A stretch of DNA of 64,000 nucleotides from assembly GCF_050937815.1 (NCBI RefSeq), contig NZ_JACDIJ010000001.1, forward strand, positions 248,001-312,000, written 5' to 3'. Each line of letters opens with the position of its first letter. The first letter of the stretch is position 1. The position numbers were made by a program, and so were the translations under genes. The notes beneath the pieces were generated by a model. That model had not been told where the DNA came from. It made no database searches and was given only the letters and a program-made list of their open reading frames with translations. Below, piece after piece: positions 43,189-51,479 of the stretch. This DNA is from Treponema_C sp050937815 (lineage in GTDB: Bacteria > Spirochaetota > Spirochaetia > Treponematales > Treponemataceae).

Positions 43189-44054
43189 TCGCCTAAAAAA
43201 TCATACGCATAGCGTTTGGAATCGAAGAGTTTAATATCCGCATAGGTTTCACCCGAACCGATAAAAGCAATCGGAATTCCCAACTCCCGCCCTAACGAAA
43301 AGGCCGAACCGCCCTTTGCACTTGAATCGTGTTTGGTTAAAAAAACGGCATCAATACCTATCGCATCATGAAAAACTTCGGCTTGGCGTAAAGCGTTTTG
43401 CCCGGTGGTGCTGTCTAATACGAGAATTTTCTTGTATGCACCGGCACTTGCTTTTGCCGAAGCAATCCGGTCTATTTTTTGAAGCTCATGTATAAGATTT
43501 TCTTTATTGTGAAGACGTCCTGCCGTATCCGCCAATACCAAACCGCCGCCCTTGGCACCGAGTGCTTCCGCCGCATCAAAAACAACGGCAGCGGGGTCTC
43601 CGCCGTGCTTGTGGGATACAACCCGTATACCGAGTTGTTCGCCGTGAAAACACAATTGCTCTATAGCGGCGGCACGGAAGGTATCGGATGCAGCCATAAT
43701 CAAATTGGAAAATCCTTTTTTTTGATAAAAATCAGCCATCTTTGCAACGGAGGTTGTTTTGCCCGTGCCGTTTACACCGAGAATCATGTATATATTGATT
43801 AAAGCCGGATCGGGTTCCAAAACAACTGATTTTGCCGATTCGGCAAGGAGTTCGACCAGCTGATTGCGGATAGCACTCAAATCCCGTATTTTAGATGTTT
43901 TACAGCGCTGTTCCAATTCTTCGGTAAGTCCGAAGGCGGTTTTTGCACCTATATCGCCTTCAACGAGCATATCGGCTAAATCGTCGAAAAAATCATCGTT
44001 TATATCATTTTTTGAAAACAGTTGCTTTATTTTTGTAATAAATTGTGGCGCCAT
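43185..44054 (-). CDS. ftsY: Signal recognition particle receptor FtsY
   Basis: 289 aa, a short FtsY without the long acidic A domain. The N domain helices are followed by the G domain: GVNGTGKTT (G1), DTFRAAA, DTAGR (G3) and TKHD (G4). After G4 it has SSAKGG, where most FtsY proteins read GTAKGG. It docks ribosome-bound SRP at the membrane. It overlaps the exported-protein gene by four bases. Confidence 0.93.
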   Translation of the reverse strand: MAPQFITKIKQLFSKNDINDDFFDDLADMLVEGDIGAKTAFGLTEELEQRCKTSKIRDLSAIRNQLVELLAESAKSVVLEPDPALINIYMILGVNGTGKTTSVAKMADFYQKKGFSNLIMAASDTFRAAAIEQLCFHGEQLGIRVVSHKHGGDPAAVVFDAAEALGAKGGGLVLADTAGRLHNKENLIHELQKIDRIASAKASAGAYKKILVLDSTTGQNALRQAEVFHDAIGIDAVFLTKHDSSAKGGSAFSLGRELGIPIAFIGSGETYADIKLFDSKRYAYDFLGD

Positions 44055-44066
44055 ACTAAGATCCTA

Positions 44067-45620
44067 TCAATATTTTGCAGGTTTTATCTGCTTCGGCAAA
44101 ACCGCATTCACCGAATGAAGATAAATGCCTAATTGTACTAAAAAATTGATACCCAACCCTATGGAAATACCGGTTGCGGTATAACTCGCCGCTTTCCATT
44201 TTTGCAAATCATCTCCCGTATTTTTCCCCAGCGCCCATGCATTGTATTCGTCAACCTGTTTTCCCATTAAAATAAAGGCAGCCGGCAAAGAAATAATAAG
44301 CGCAGCATAAGAATCATACATTATTTTTCGCTTTTTTTCAATGGCGGCGGCATTTGCCATACTTTCATTGGGAATTCGATATTCGGGTATATACAAGTTT
44401 TTCGAGGTTTTTTGTTCCAAAATAAAATGTCTCAAACCGCCTGCATCGGTTAATTCGACTAAAACGGGAAAACCGTTTACCATAAAAGTATTTTTTGTTT
44501 TAGACAAAGGCTCTGCAGGAAGCCCGTTAAAGTAAAAAAGATAAGAATCCTGTGTATCCGTTTTTATTTTAACGGGAATCGCATTTTGGCGCGGCAATCG
44601 TGCATGTACATAAAAATTATCTTTTTCCGAAAAATTATACACAAAGGCGGAGGCTCCGAATCCGTCCGCTTCAATATACAATTCATGGATTCCTTCCGGA
44701 ATAACGGCAGATAAAAGACCGTTCCCGGAACCGCGTAATTCGTTTTCCGCCGAATCCGAATACTCAAAACGATTGCGGGAAACGCTTAAAAGCCGGCCGT
44801 CAAGCCGTATAACCGCCTTTTGTGCGGCTTCAGGAGGCAAAACATCAAAAATGAGATTAACGGTTTTTCCGTTACGCAGATTTACAAGAAGTTTTTCGGA
44901 AATACGCGCCGCAAGCAGTGAAAGTTCTTCTATATGCTCGGTTTCGCTTATATGCAGACAAACAACACTGCCCGGAAACAATACAAGATTTACATTAGCT
45001 TGAATATAGGGACCGATACGGCTTATGCTGCCCGTTACCAATCCCCGTATATCCGAAGGTTCATCGGCACGCATCGATTTTTTTAAAGACGGGTACAATT
45101 CGCTGTATGTATTTTTCCATAAAACAACTTGTTCGCGCACGGGCTTAAAAGCTTCAACGGACAGTACCTTGTCTTTTTCGGCGTTTTGTTCCAATTCGGC
45201 GTTTAAAGCATAAATCGCTTTTTCTTTTTCGTCGATTTGAAAGCGGCGTTTTTTTTCATCATGTACACTGACGATATACGTATCGCGTTCTGCAACCGCT
45301 TTTTCCAACTGTGCGTATAGTTTGCGTTTATTATCGGCTATGGACTTTTTTTCACGGCGAAACAGTTCTTCGGGCATTACGGTACGCATACCCGTTTGCG
45401 AAAGTTTTTCCAAAATGAGTTTAGGAAGCAGTTCCGTTATTTTTTCTTCGTGGCCGGAACTTACCGGTTCAAAACCGGCGGTAATTTCGTCCACGGTAAA
45501 CGCAGAGGCGGACAATACCCATAGGGGCGGCGAATCGTTACGGATATTTTGCGCATTTTGTGCATAAAGAAAAACGGACAGCAATAATACCGCAGCGGCA
45601 AGCGTCCCGATTCTTTTCAC
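44067..45620 (-). CDS. Large exported or membrane protein, unknown function
   Basis: 517 aa from the GTG at 45620, whose GTGA overlaps the prfB stop, with AAGGAG upstream. This removes an arginine-rich extension in the longer frame. A signal peptide (MKRIGTLAAAVLLLSVFLYAQ) is followed by a charged, coiled-coil-like region (about 80-160), strand-rich domains including a PEGA-like one (about 300-335, GIHELYIEADGFG), and two C-terminal hydrophobic segments (about 435-452 and 485-503). No family was recognised. Confidence 0.75.
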   Translation of the reverse strand: MKRIGTLAAAVLLLSVFLYAQNAQNIRNDSPPLWVLSASAFTVDEITAGFEPVSSGHEEKITELLPKLILEKLSQTGMRTVMPEELFRREKKSIADNKRKLYAQLEKAVAERDTYIVSVHDEKKRRFQIDEKEKAIYALNAELEQNAEKDKVLSVEAFKPVREQVVLWKNTYSELYPSLKKSMRADEPSDIRGLVTGSISRIGPYIQANVNLVLFPGSVVCLHISETEHIEELSLLAARISEKLLVNLRNGKTVNLIFDVLPPEAAQKAVIRLDGRLLSVSRNRFEYSDSAENELRGSGNGLLSAVIPEGIHELYIEADGFGASAFVYNFSEKDNFYVHARLPRQNAIPVKIKTDTQDSYLFYFNGLPAEPLSKTKNTFMVNGFPVLVELTDAGGLRHFILEQKTSKNLYIPEYRIPNESMANAAAIEKKRKIMYDSYAALIISLPAAFILMGKQVDEYNAWALGKNTGDDLQKWKAASYTATGISIGLGINFLVQLGIYLHSVNAVLPKQIKPAKY

Positions 45621-46745
45621 GGCTCGTCGTCTCCTTCGCTTATCGGCAATCCCTTCCATTTTGCCGCCAAATACGATTCGATAAAGGGATCTATATCTCC
45701 GTCCATAACCGCTTGTATATTCCCCATTTCATAGCGCGTACGCAAATCCTTTACCATCGTATAGGGCTGAAAAACATAGGAACGGATTTGACTTCCCCAT
45801 GCAATATCCTTTTTTTCTTGAGCAAACTTTGCGTTTTCTTTTTCTTTTTCCTGACGGTAGTGCTCGTACAAGCGGGCTTTTAGCATATTCATCGCAGTAG
45901 CCCTGTTCATAGTTTGACTGCGTTCCGTTTGGCATGCGACGACAATACCCGTCGGAATATGTGTAAACCGTACTGCCGAATCGGTTTTATTGACATGTTG
46001 TCCGCCCGCTCCTCCTGCACGGTAGGTGTCCACTCGTAAATCTTCGGGACGCACTTCAACTTCAATGCTGTCGTCGAGGACGGGAAACACGTATACGGAA
46101 GAAAAAGATGTGTGGCGGCGCGCATTCGAATCAAAGGGGCTTATGCGTACTAATCGATGAACGCCCGCTTCCGATTTAAGATAGCCGTATACATAATCGC
46201 CCGAAATTTGCAACGTTACCGATTTTATGCCGCCTTCGGCTTCAAGGCGGTCCACCGTTTCAACCTTATAGCCGCGCCTTTCGGCCCAGCGGACATACAT
46301 ACGGCACAGCATTTGCGCCCAGTCGCATGCTTCAGTTCCGCCGGCTCCCGAATGGATGCTCAAAAAGGCGCTGTTTTTATCGACTTCATCCGATAACAAA
46401 TTTAATATGCTGTATTTTTCGTAATCGGCTTTTGTACTTTCATATAAATCCTGAATTTCACTTTCAAGACCGGCATCGCCCGATTCTTCAGCCAATTCAT
46501 ATAAAGCTTCCAAATCTTCAACCGTTTTTACCAGTTCGCGCCAAGGTGTAATTTTATTTTTGAGTAATTTTATTTCGGATAAAACTTTTTCCGCCTTTGA
46601 AGGATCGCTCCAAAAATCGGGCTGCGCCGTTAAAGTTTCTTTTGTTTCAATATGTTTTTCTACCGCAGCGACGTCAAAGACGCCCCCAAACGTCAAGGAT
46701 GTCCTCTTTTAAAGAGGTAATGGGTATTTTAAAATCTTCGATCAT
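45617..46745 (-). CDS. prfB: Peptide chain release factor 2, with programmed +1 frameshift
   Basis: Reads UAA and UGA stops. The ATG at 46745 (GGAG six bases upstream) opens 23 codons, then meets an in-frame TGA at 46676-46674 in the context CGT CTT TGA C, with the internal Shine-Dalgarno-like GGGGG just upstream. A +1 shift at CTT gives L-D-V-A-A-V and the rest of the protein, 375 aa in total. This is the classic RF2 autoregulatory frameshift. The decoding motif SPF (VRISPFDSN) and the catalytic GGQ (GAGGQHVN) are present. It is 31 bases after the Cas2-like gene. Confidence 0.95.
46674..46688 (-). promoter_or_regulatory. RF2 recoding site
   Basis: TGG GGG CGT CTT TGA: a G-rich internal Shine-Dalgarno element, then the CTT slippery codon and the UGA that is bypassed by a +1 shift when RF2 is scarce. 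Confidence 0.93.
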
Positions 46746-46776
46746 ATGTAACTCCGTAATAATGTTTTAATTTTTT

Positions 46777-47058
46777 TTAATCCGGCTGGGGGCGCAGCAT
46801 ACAGCGCCGCCATTTTTTTTTGCTCAATTCCGTAATTGCCATTAAACCTTTTACCGGATATTGGTATATGCGGATTCTGTCGTAAAAATCCGTTACCCTG
46901 TCTATATCTTTTTTCAGGGTACGCAAACGTTTTTCCGATACGGCGGTATTTTCCCAACATGCACGTTGTATGCGGGTAAATCCGTACTGTGCAAGCAGCG
47001 ATATAAGCGCTCGTGAAGAATCGGCTCCGCCGGGATCCAAAACAACGGAAACAAACAT
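46777..47058 (-). CDS. Orphan Cas2-like protein
   Basis: 93 aa. The fold pattern fits Cas2/VapD ferredoxin-like proteins: a first strand with an acidic residue (FVSVVLDPGG), a helix (SRALISLLAQYGF), TRIQRACWE, a second helix and a strand ending DRIRIYQYP, which compares with DSVRIYPL in Cas2. No cas1, other cas gene or repeat array is in the window. It heads the operon with prfB and ftsY and has its own promoter. Its role is unknown. Confidence 0.6.
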   Translation of the reverse strand: MFVSVVLDPGGADSSRALISLLAQYGFTRIQRACWENTAVSEKRLRTLKKDIDRVTDFYDRIRIYQYPVKGLMAITELSKKKWRRCMLRPQPD

Positions 47059-47064
47059 ATATAC

Positions 47065-47093
47065 AGCATAATTGAAAGTTTTGATCTTGTCAA
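47065..47093 (-). promoter_or_regulatory. Promoter of the Cas2-like-prfB-clpC operon
   Basis: Minus strand TTGACA (47093-47088), 17-base spacer, TATGCT (47070-47065). The -10 box ends six bases before the ATG at 47058, predicting a leaderless mRNA. Its -35 shares bases with the -35 of the divergent promoter. Confidence 0.7.
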
Positions 47094-47115
47094 ACAGTAA
47101 TTTTTAAAGCATTAT
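47087..47115 (+). promoter_or_regulatory. Possible promoter of the 47122 gene
   Basis: TTGTCA (47087-47092), 17-base spacer, CATTAT (47110-47115), six bases before the ATG. No ribosome site. It shares its -35 bases with the divergent Cas2-like promoter. Confidence 0.5.
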
Positions 47116-47121
47116 ATATGT

Positions 47122-48129
47122 ATGAAAAAATCTTTATTTTTTTGTGTTTGTGCGCTTTATACCGTATGTGCCGCCCTTTACCCGCAGGCGGACCTATCGA
47201 TACCCGGCTCGCAAAAAACGGCCGAAGCACATCCGCTCGATATGTTAATCGCCGCACGGCCGGAACGTCCGCTTGTTTCCGATATCCAAGCGCTTTTAAC
47301 CGACAACGCGGTTGTACTTTCATGGAAAATCGAGCCGATTATTGCCGCCGGCATAAAAGAATTGCTCGTATACCGCAATGTTAAGCGCATCGATTTTGTC
47401 GATACCGATGTATCTTCCGAAAAAAATCAAGATGAAAAATCCGCACGGATTATTGCGGTTCTTGCTCCCGAAAGCCTCAGCTATACGGATACGGACATAC
47501 AAAGGGGTATTTGCTATTATTATGCGGTTATTGCGCGAGAAAACAACGGCGTTTTGTATAATTTAATTATACCGTCGGTAAATGCCAGTTTAAACGGAAT
47601 AGAATTTCCGATCACAGTTAAAACACAAGGCAGTTCCGCCGTAAATCAAAATAATGCGGAAAACCGGGAAAAATCCTCCGCCGGCACTTCGGATATAGTG
47701 CGAAAACAAGCGCTGCCGGAAATACAAATAGGGCGTACCGAATACAAGCTGCAGCCGAAAAAAACAACGGATGCTGCGGCACCTCATAAAGACATCCCGT
47801 ATAAAAATAAAACCGGTTCGGCCGCTCTTTTGCCGGAAGAAACCGAAGCAGGAAAATCCACCGGAGACGACTACAGTCTTTTTGCAATCGTTGACGCTTA
47901 TATAAATACAAAAGATTGGCATAAAGCGGAAAAAGAACTGAGGCAATTTTTACAGATAAACAGAACGGAAACGGCAAGCGCACGGGCATACTTTTATTTA
48001 GGACAAAGTCTTTATTTTACCGGCAATTACCGTGAAGCCCTTAGGTGCTTTCAAAGATCGTGCGCATTATATCCGGTGCCGTCAAAACGATGGATTACCG
48101 AAGTTCTCGATGCTTATCGTATCGATTGA
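47122..48129 (+). CDS. Exported protein with C-terminal TPR unit
   Basis: 335 aa. Signal peptide (about residues 1-18, VCALYTVCAALYPQA). Residues 40-155 look like a fibronectin-type III domain (AVVLSWKI, GICYYYAVIARENNG). A low-complexity charged linker follows, then a TPR pair near the C-terminus (KDWHKAEKELRQFLQ, GNYREALRCFQRS). Its 3' end overlaps the convergent large TPR gene by 16 bases. Confidence 0.7.
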   Translation: MKKSLFFCVCALYTVCAALYPQADLSIPGSQKTAEAHPLDMLIAARPERPLVSDIQALLTDNAVVLSWKIEPIIAAGIKELLVYRNVKRIDFVDTDVSSEKNQDEKSARIIAVLAPESLSYTDTDIQRGICYYYAVIARENNGVLYNLIIPSVNASLNGIEFPITVKTQGSSAVNQNNAENREKSSAGTSDIVRKQALPEIQIGRTEYKLQPKKTTDAAAPHKDIPYKNKTGSAALLPEETEAGKSTGDDYSLFAIVDAYINTKDWHKAEKELRQFLQINRTETASARAYFYLGQSLYFTGNYREALRCFQRSCALYPVPSKRWITEVLDAYRID

Positions 48130-50138
48130 ATAAGTTCATACAATACCGTTTTCTTTTTTTCAATTTCAACGGCGGGAGTATCCGTTTCCTTTTTTTTCTT
48201 TACCTTTTTCGGCTTTTCCGCAGCATCTTGTTCTTGAACTTTTACGACGGGAACGATTTCATCACCGAGTGCAAGCAAATCGTAAAATCCGTTTTGTGTA
48301 AATTCGCCCTGTGAAATATCTTCGCCGAGAGCATTGAGCGTAATCGTTCCTATACGCTTTTTTTCATCATACTTAAGCGCAATGTCGGTACCGGAAAAGA
48401 GTAAATCGCCTTTTTTATATACATCAAAAACCTGTTTTTCTTCGGCACCGTCTTTTCGTCCGAAATCGACTAAAACGGTTGAACCGCGCCGTTTTATAAC
48501 GCGCGCTTTTTGCGGCAATACGGAAGTCAATTCGTCGCGAATTTTTTGCATAGCGGAAGCAAGGCGGCCGTTTCCCGTGCGGTACACATCCCACGAAGCA
48601 AGTTTATTGCCGCTTGCGGCCGAATATAGGTCAAAGCTGAAATTGACATCACGCTCGCCTTCCGTAACGTTAAGCAACGCAAAAAAGTCGTAGTTTTGTG
48701 TCCGCGCATTTTTAAAAGCTTGTGCGTAAGAAGCAACGGGGGCCGAAACAGGGGAAACGGATACGGTTTGGCTTGCATTAAAAACATCGGCAAGCATTCC
48801 GGCGCTTATAAAAACCGCATTTTGATGGTACAGCGAAAAATCTTCGTTTAAAGTATAGAGTCCTACCGTCCAGCGTATTTTATCCAAATAAAAGGGCTGT
48901 ATTCCCCACTGAAGCGGGAGGGTGTTTTGCAAAAGCGAAGTATAGGATTCGATAATATCGTCTATACGTTTATCGTTTTTTCCCCTGTCTTTTAAAAATT
49001 GCAACTGAGAAAGATAGGATTCGCTTAAGCCGTTGTTAAGTAAAATATCGGCTAGAGCAAGCCGGGCGGCAACATTCAGCGGGTTAAGACGTAAAACCCG
49101 CTGATATTCATACAGGGCTTGCACGGACATAAATTTTTCCGCATACGCTTCGGCTTTTTCCATATGGTAGGCCGCCCAGTTTTTACGGCGGGGGTCTTCG
49201 ACCTCGGTTGATTCGAAAATAAGCAATTCAAAGGCGGCGCGCATTATTTCGTCTTGGGGGTCTATATCCAAACCCGTTTGCCATGCCGACAACGCTTTTT
49301 CGTTTTCACCGAGGGCGGCGCACGAAAGGCCTTTTAAGTACCAAGCCGATACGGCAAAACGGTTTTTCGACAAGCGGTAATCGCAAATATCGATAGTTTC
49401 GGCATAGCGTTTTTGTACAAACAAAATATCGGCAAGCAGTTTATATGCTTTATCGTATGTACCGTCAAGCAGCACCGCCGTACGAATACGGGATTCGGCT
49501 TCGCTCAGTTTATTTTCTTTAGCCGCCAAATAACCGGCAAAATAATATACTTCCGGATTGGCACTGTGCGTACGCAGCGCATTTTCCATATATATATGTG
49601 CTTTTTCCGTTTTGCCCTCTCTGTCGGCAAGCAGGGCTAAAGAAATCAAAGCTTTTTTATTATGCGTTTCGCGCTTTAATGCATCAAGATAGTATTGTTC
49701 GGCGGTTAAAAACTTTCCGTCGAAAATATCCAATTGCGCAAGACCGAAACGCGCTTGCACATCATTGGGGAATGTTTCCAAAACCTGTAAAAACACTTTG
49801 CGCGCTTCGGAAAGATTTTCCAAACCGATAAGGGCAAAACCTTTAAGATTTAAAACATCGGTACGGTTTTTAATGTATTTTGCCGCAAAATCGCTGTAGC
49901 GCACCGCCAAATCGTACTGTTCCAATTCGTATGAACATTGGCCCAACGCAAGCCATGCTTCGCCGTAAGCCGGATTAATTTTTAAAGCTTGCTGATACAG
50001 TTCAACTGCAGCATACCAATCCGCTTTGTTTTGGCAATCTTTTGCCTTAGTATAAAAATCTATTGCAGCGACATTAGGGCTTTGTTGTGCAGCTATATAA
50101 AATGTGCAAAAGAAAAACAGCACTACAATTTTTTTCAT
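48114..50138 (-). CDS. Exported tetratricopeptide-repeat protein
   Basis: 674 aa. Signal peptide (residues 1-18). About eleven TPR units fill residues 25-400 (for example ADWYAAVELYQQALKINP, EKALSAWQTGLDIDP, QALYEYQRVLRLNP). The C-terminal 270 residues are strand-rich with a charged tail (KPKKVKKKKE). Such proteins scaffold complexes in the periplasm. GGGAGGG precedes the ATG. It is the last gene of the phoH-pgpH-ybeY-tlyC unit, 36 bases after tlyC. Confidence 0.8.
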   Translation of the reverse strand: MKKIVVLFFFCTFYIAAQQSPNVAAIDFYTKAKDCQNKADWYAAVELYQQALKINPAYGEAWLALGQCSYELEQYDLAVRYSDFAAKYIKNRTDVLNLKGFALIGLENLSEARKVFLQVLETFPNDVQARFGLAQLDIFDGKFLTAEQYYLDALKRETHNKKALISLALLADREGKTEKAHIYMENALRTHSANPEVYYFAGYLAAKENKLSEAESRIRTAVLLDGTYDKAYKLLADILFVQKRYAETIDICDYRLSKNRFAVSAWYLKGLSCAALGENEKALSAWQTGLDIDPQDEIMRAAFELLIFESTEVEDPRRKNWAAYHMEKAEAYAEKFMSVQALYEYQRVLRLNPLNVAARLALADILLNNGLSESYLSQLQFLKDRGKNDKRIDDIIESYTSLLQNTLPLQWGIQPFYLDKIRWTVGLYTLNEDFSLYHQNAVFISAGMLADVFNASQTVSVSPVSAPVASYAQAFKNARTQNYDFFALLNVTEGERDVNFSFDLYSAASGNKLASWDVYRTGNGRLASAMQKIRDELTSVLPQKARVIKRRGSTVLVDFGRKDGAEEKQVFDVYKKGDLLFSGTDIALKYDEKKRIGTITLNALGEDISQGEFTQNGFYDLLALGDEIVPVVKVQEQDAAEKPKKVKKKKETDTPAVEIEKKKTVLYELIQSIR

Positions 50139-50174
50139 ACCGCATCCCTCCCGAAAAATACGATTATACGGTTC

Positions 50175-50999
50175 CTACGCGGCTCCCGTATCGGTATGCT
50201 TAACGATTTTTATTTGATTTACCCGATGCCCGTCCATGTCCTGAACGATAAAATCATAGTTATGCCATGAAGCTTTTTCGTATTTGACCGGAATTTTACC
50301 GAAAAGGTCAAATACAAAACCGCCCAGGGTATCGAATTCTTCATTCGGAAAATCGGAATGTATACTTTCGTTCAAATCATCCAAATTGGCACGCGCATCA
50401 CAAAGCCATACGTTTTCACCCAACTGTAAAACATCTTCACATTCGTTGTCAAATTCGTCTTGTATATCTCCGACTATTTCCTCGATAATGTCTTCCATAC
50501 ATACAATGCCGGATATCCCGCCGTATTCGTCTATAGCAATGGCAATATGGATGTGCCGGCGCTTAAATTCGCGCAAAAGAGAATCGATACGCTTGGATTC
50601 GGGAACAAAAAACGCTTTACGGATAATCTTTTGCAAATCGACCGCTTCTTTTTTTGCGAAAGCGGTAATCAAATCTTTTACATAAAGCACACCGACAACA
50701 TTGTCGATCGAATCTTCGTATACAGGAAAACGGGAATGCCCGCTTTCGGCTATGCGCTGCAACAGTTCGTCTTCCGGAATTGTAAGGGACAAAAAATCCA
50801 CGTCAATACGCGGTATCATCACTTCTTTAACCGACGTTTCCGCAAGCTCTTCTATACCGCGGATCATATCGCGTTTTTCTTCGTTTAAAATATCCTGTTG
50901 TGCCCGTTCTTCCGTTGCGGTCCGATTACCGGAATATGCACTATCGGATACAGCTGCATCGCTTGTCTTTTTTTTAAATAGTTTTTCCAAAAAAGCCAT
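50175..50999 (-). CDS. tlyC: TlyC/CorC-family CBS-domain protein
   Basis: 274 aa, without the membrane DUF21 domain. Two CBS domains (about residues 60-185; VMIPRIDVDFL, HSRFPVYE, AIAIDEYGGISGIV) are followed by a CorC_HlyC domain. TlyC was named a haemolysin in Brachyspira; CorC homologues relate to Mg/Co efflux. It starts one base after the ybeY stop, in the widespread phoH-ybeY-corC order. Confidence 0.88.
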   Translation of the reverse strand: MAFLEKLFKKKTSDAAVSDSAYSGNRTATEERAQQDILNEEKRDMIRGIEELAETSVKEVMIPRIDVDFLSLTIPEDELLQRIAESGHSRFPVYEDSIDNVVGVLYVKDLITAFAKKEAVDLQKIIRKAFFVPESKRIDSLLREFKRRHIHIAIAIDEYGGISGIVCMEDIIEEIVGDIQDEFDNECEDVLQLGENVWLCDARANLDDLNESIHSDFPNEEFDTLGGFVFDLFGKIPVKYEKASWHNYDFIVQDMDGHRVNQIKIVKHTDTGAA

Positions 51000-51479
51000 T
51001 TATTTTTCCTCAATAACGGTACGGGAAATAAAATCCGTAAGTAATTGTTCCTGCAAAGCAATCATTTCGCAGTATACGGCATCTCCCATATGGTTTTCGC
51101 CGTGATCCATCCCTTCCAAATGAAGGATACCATGAATCAATAAGCGTTTCAATTCTTCATCGGGACAAACATTAAAATCCCGTGCATTTTTATATAAAAA
51201 ATCGACACTGACGGCAATGTCGCCTGCAAGATAACGCTCGTCGCCGTTTTCATCCGTGTAACGTGTTCCGGATTCAAAGCTCAAAACATCGGTGGCGGCA
51301 TCTACGTTCCGGTATTCGCGATTCAAAGAACGGATAAGGGCATCGGAACAAAACAAAACGGACAGTTCCCAATCGGTATGCCCTCTTTTTTCCAAAAGTT
51401 CGGCAATAAAATTTTCGGCATTTTTCAGCCAGGGCGGCAAACTTATATCTTCAACGCTAATCAAAAGTTTATTTTTCAC
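51000..51479 (-). CDS. ybeY: Endoribonuclease YbeY
   Basis: Metal-dependent RNase for 16S rRNA maturation and ribosome quality control. 159 aa from a GTG at 51479 with GGAAG upstream; this overlaps the pgpH stop by 11 bases and fits the family length, so the longer frame is rejected. The zinc motif HGILHLEGMDH is at residues 116-126. Neighbours match the common phoH-ybeY context. Confidence 0.93.
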   Translation of the reverse strand: MKNKLLISVEDISLPPWLKNAENFIAELLEKRGHTDWELSVLFCSDALIRSLNREYRNVDAATDVLSFESGTRYTDENGDERYLAGDIAVSVDFLYKNARDFNVCPDEELKRLLIHGILHLEGMDHGENHMGDAVYCEMIALQEQLLTDFISRTVIEEK

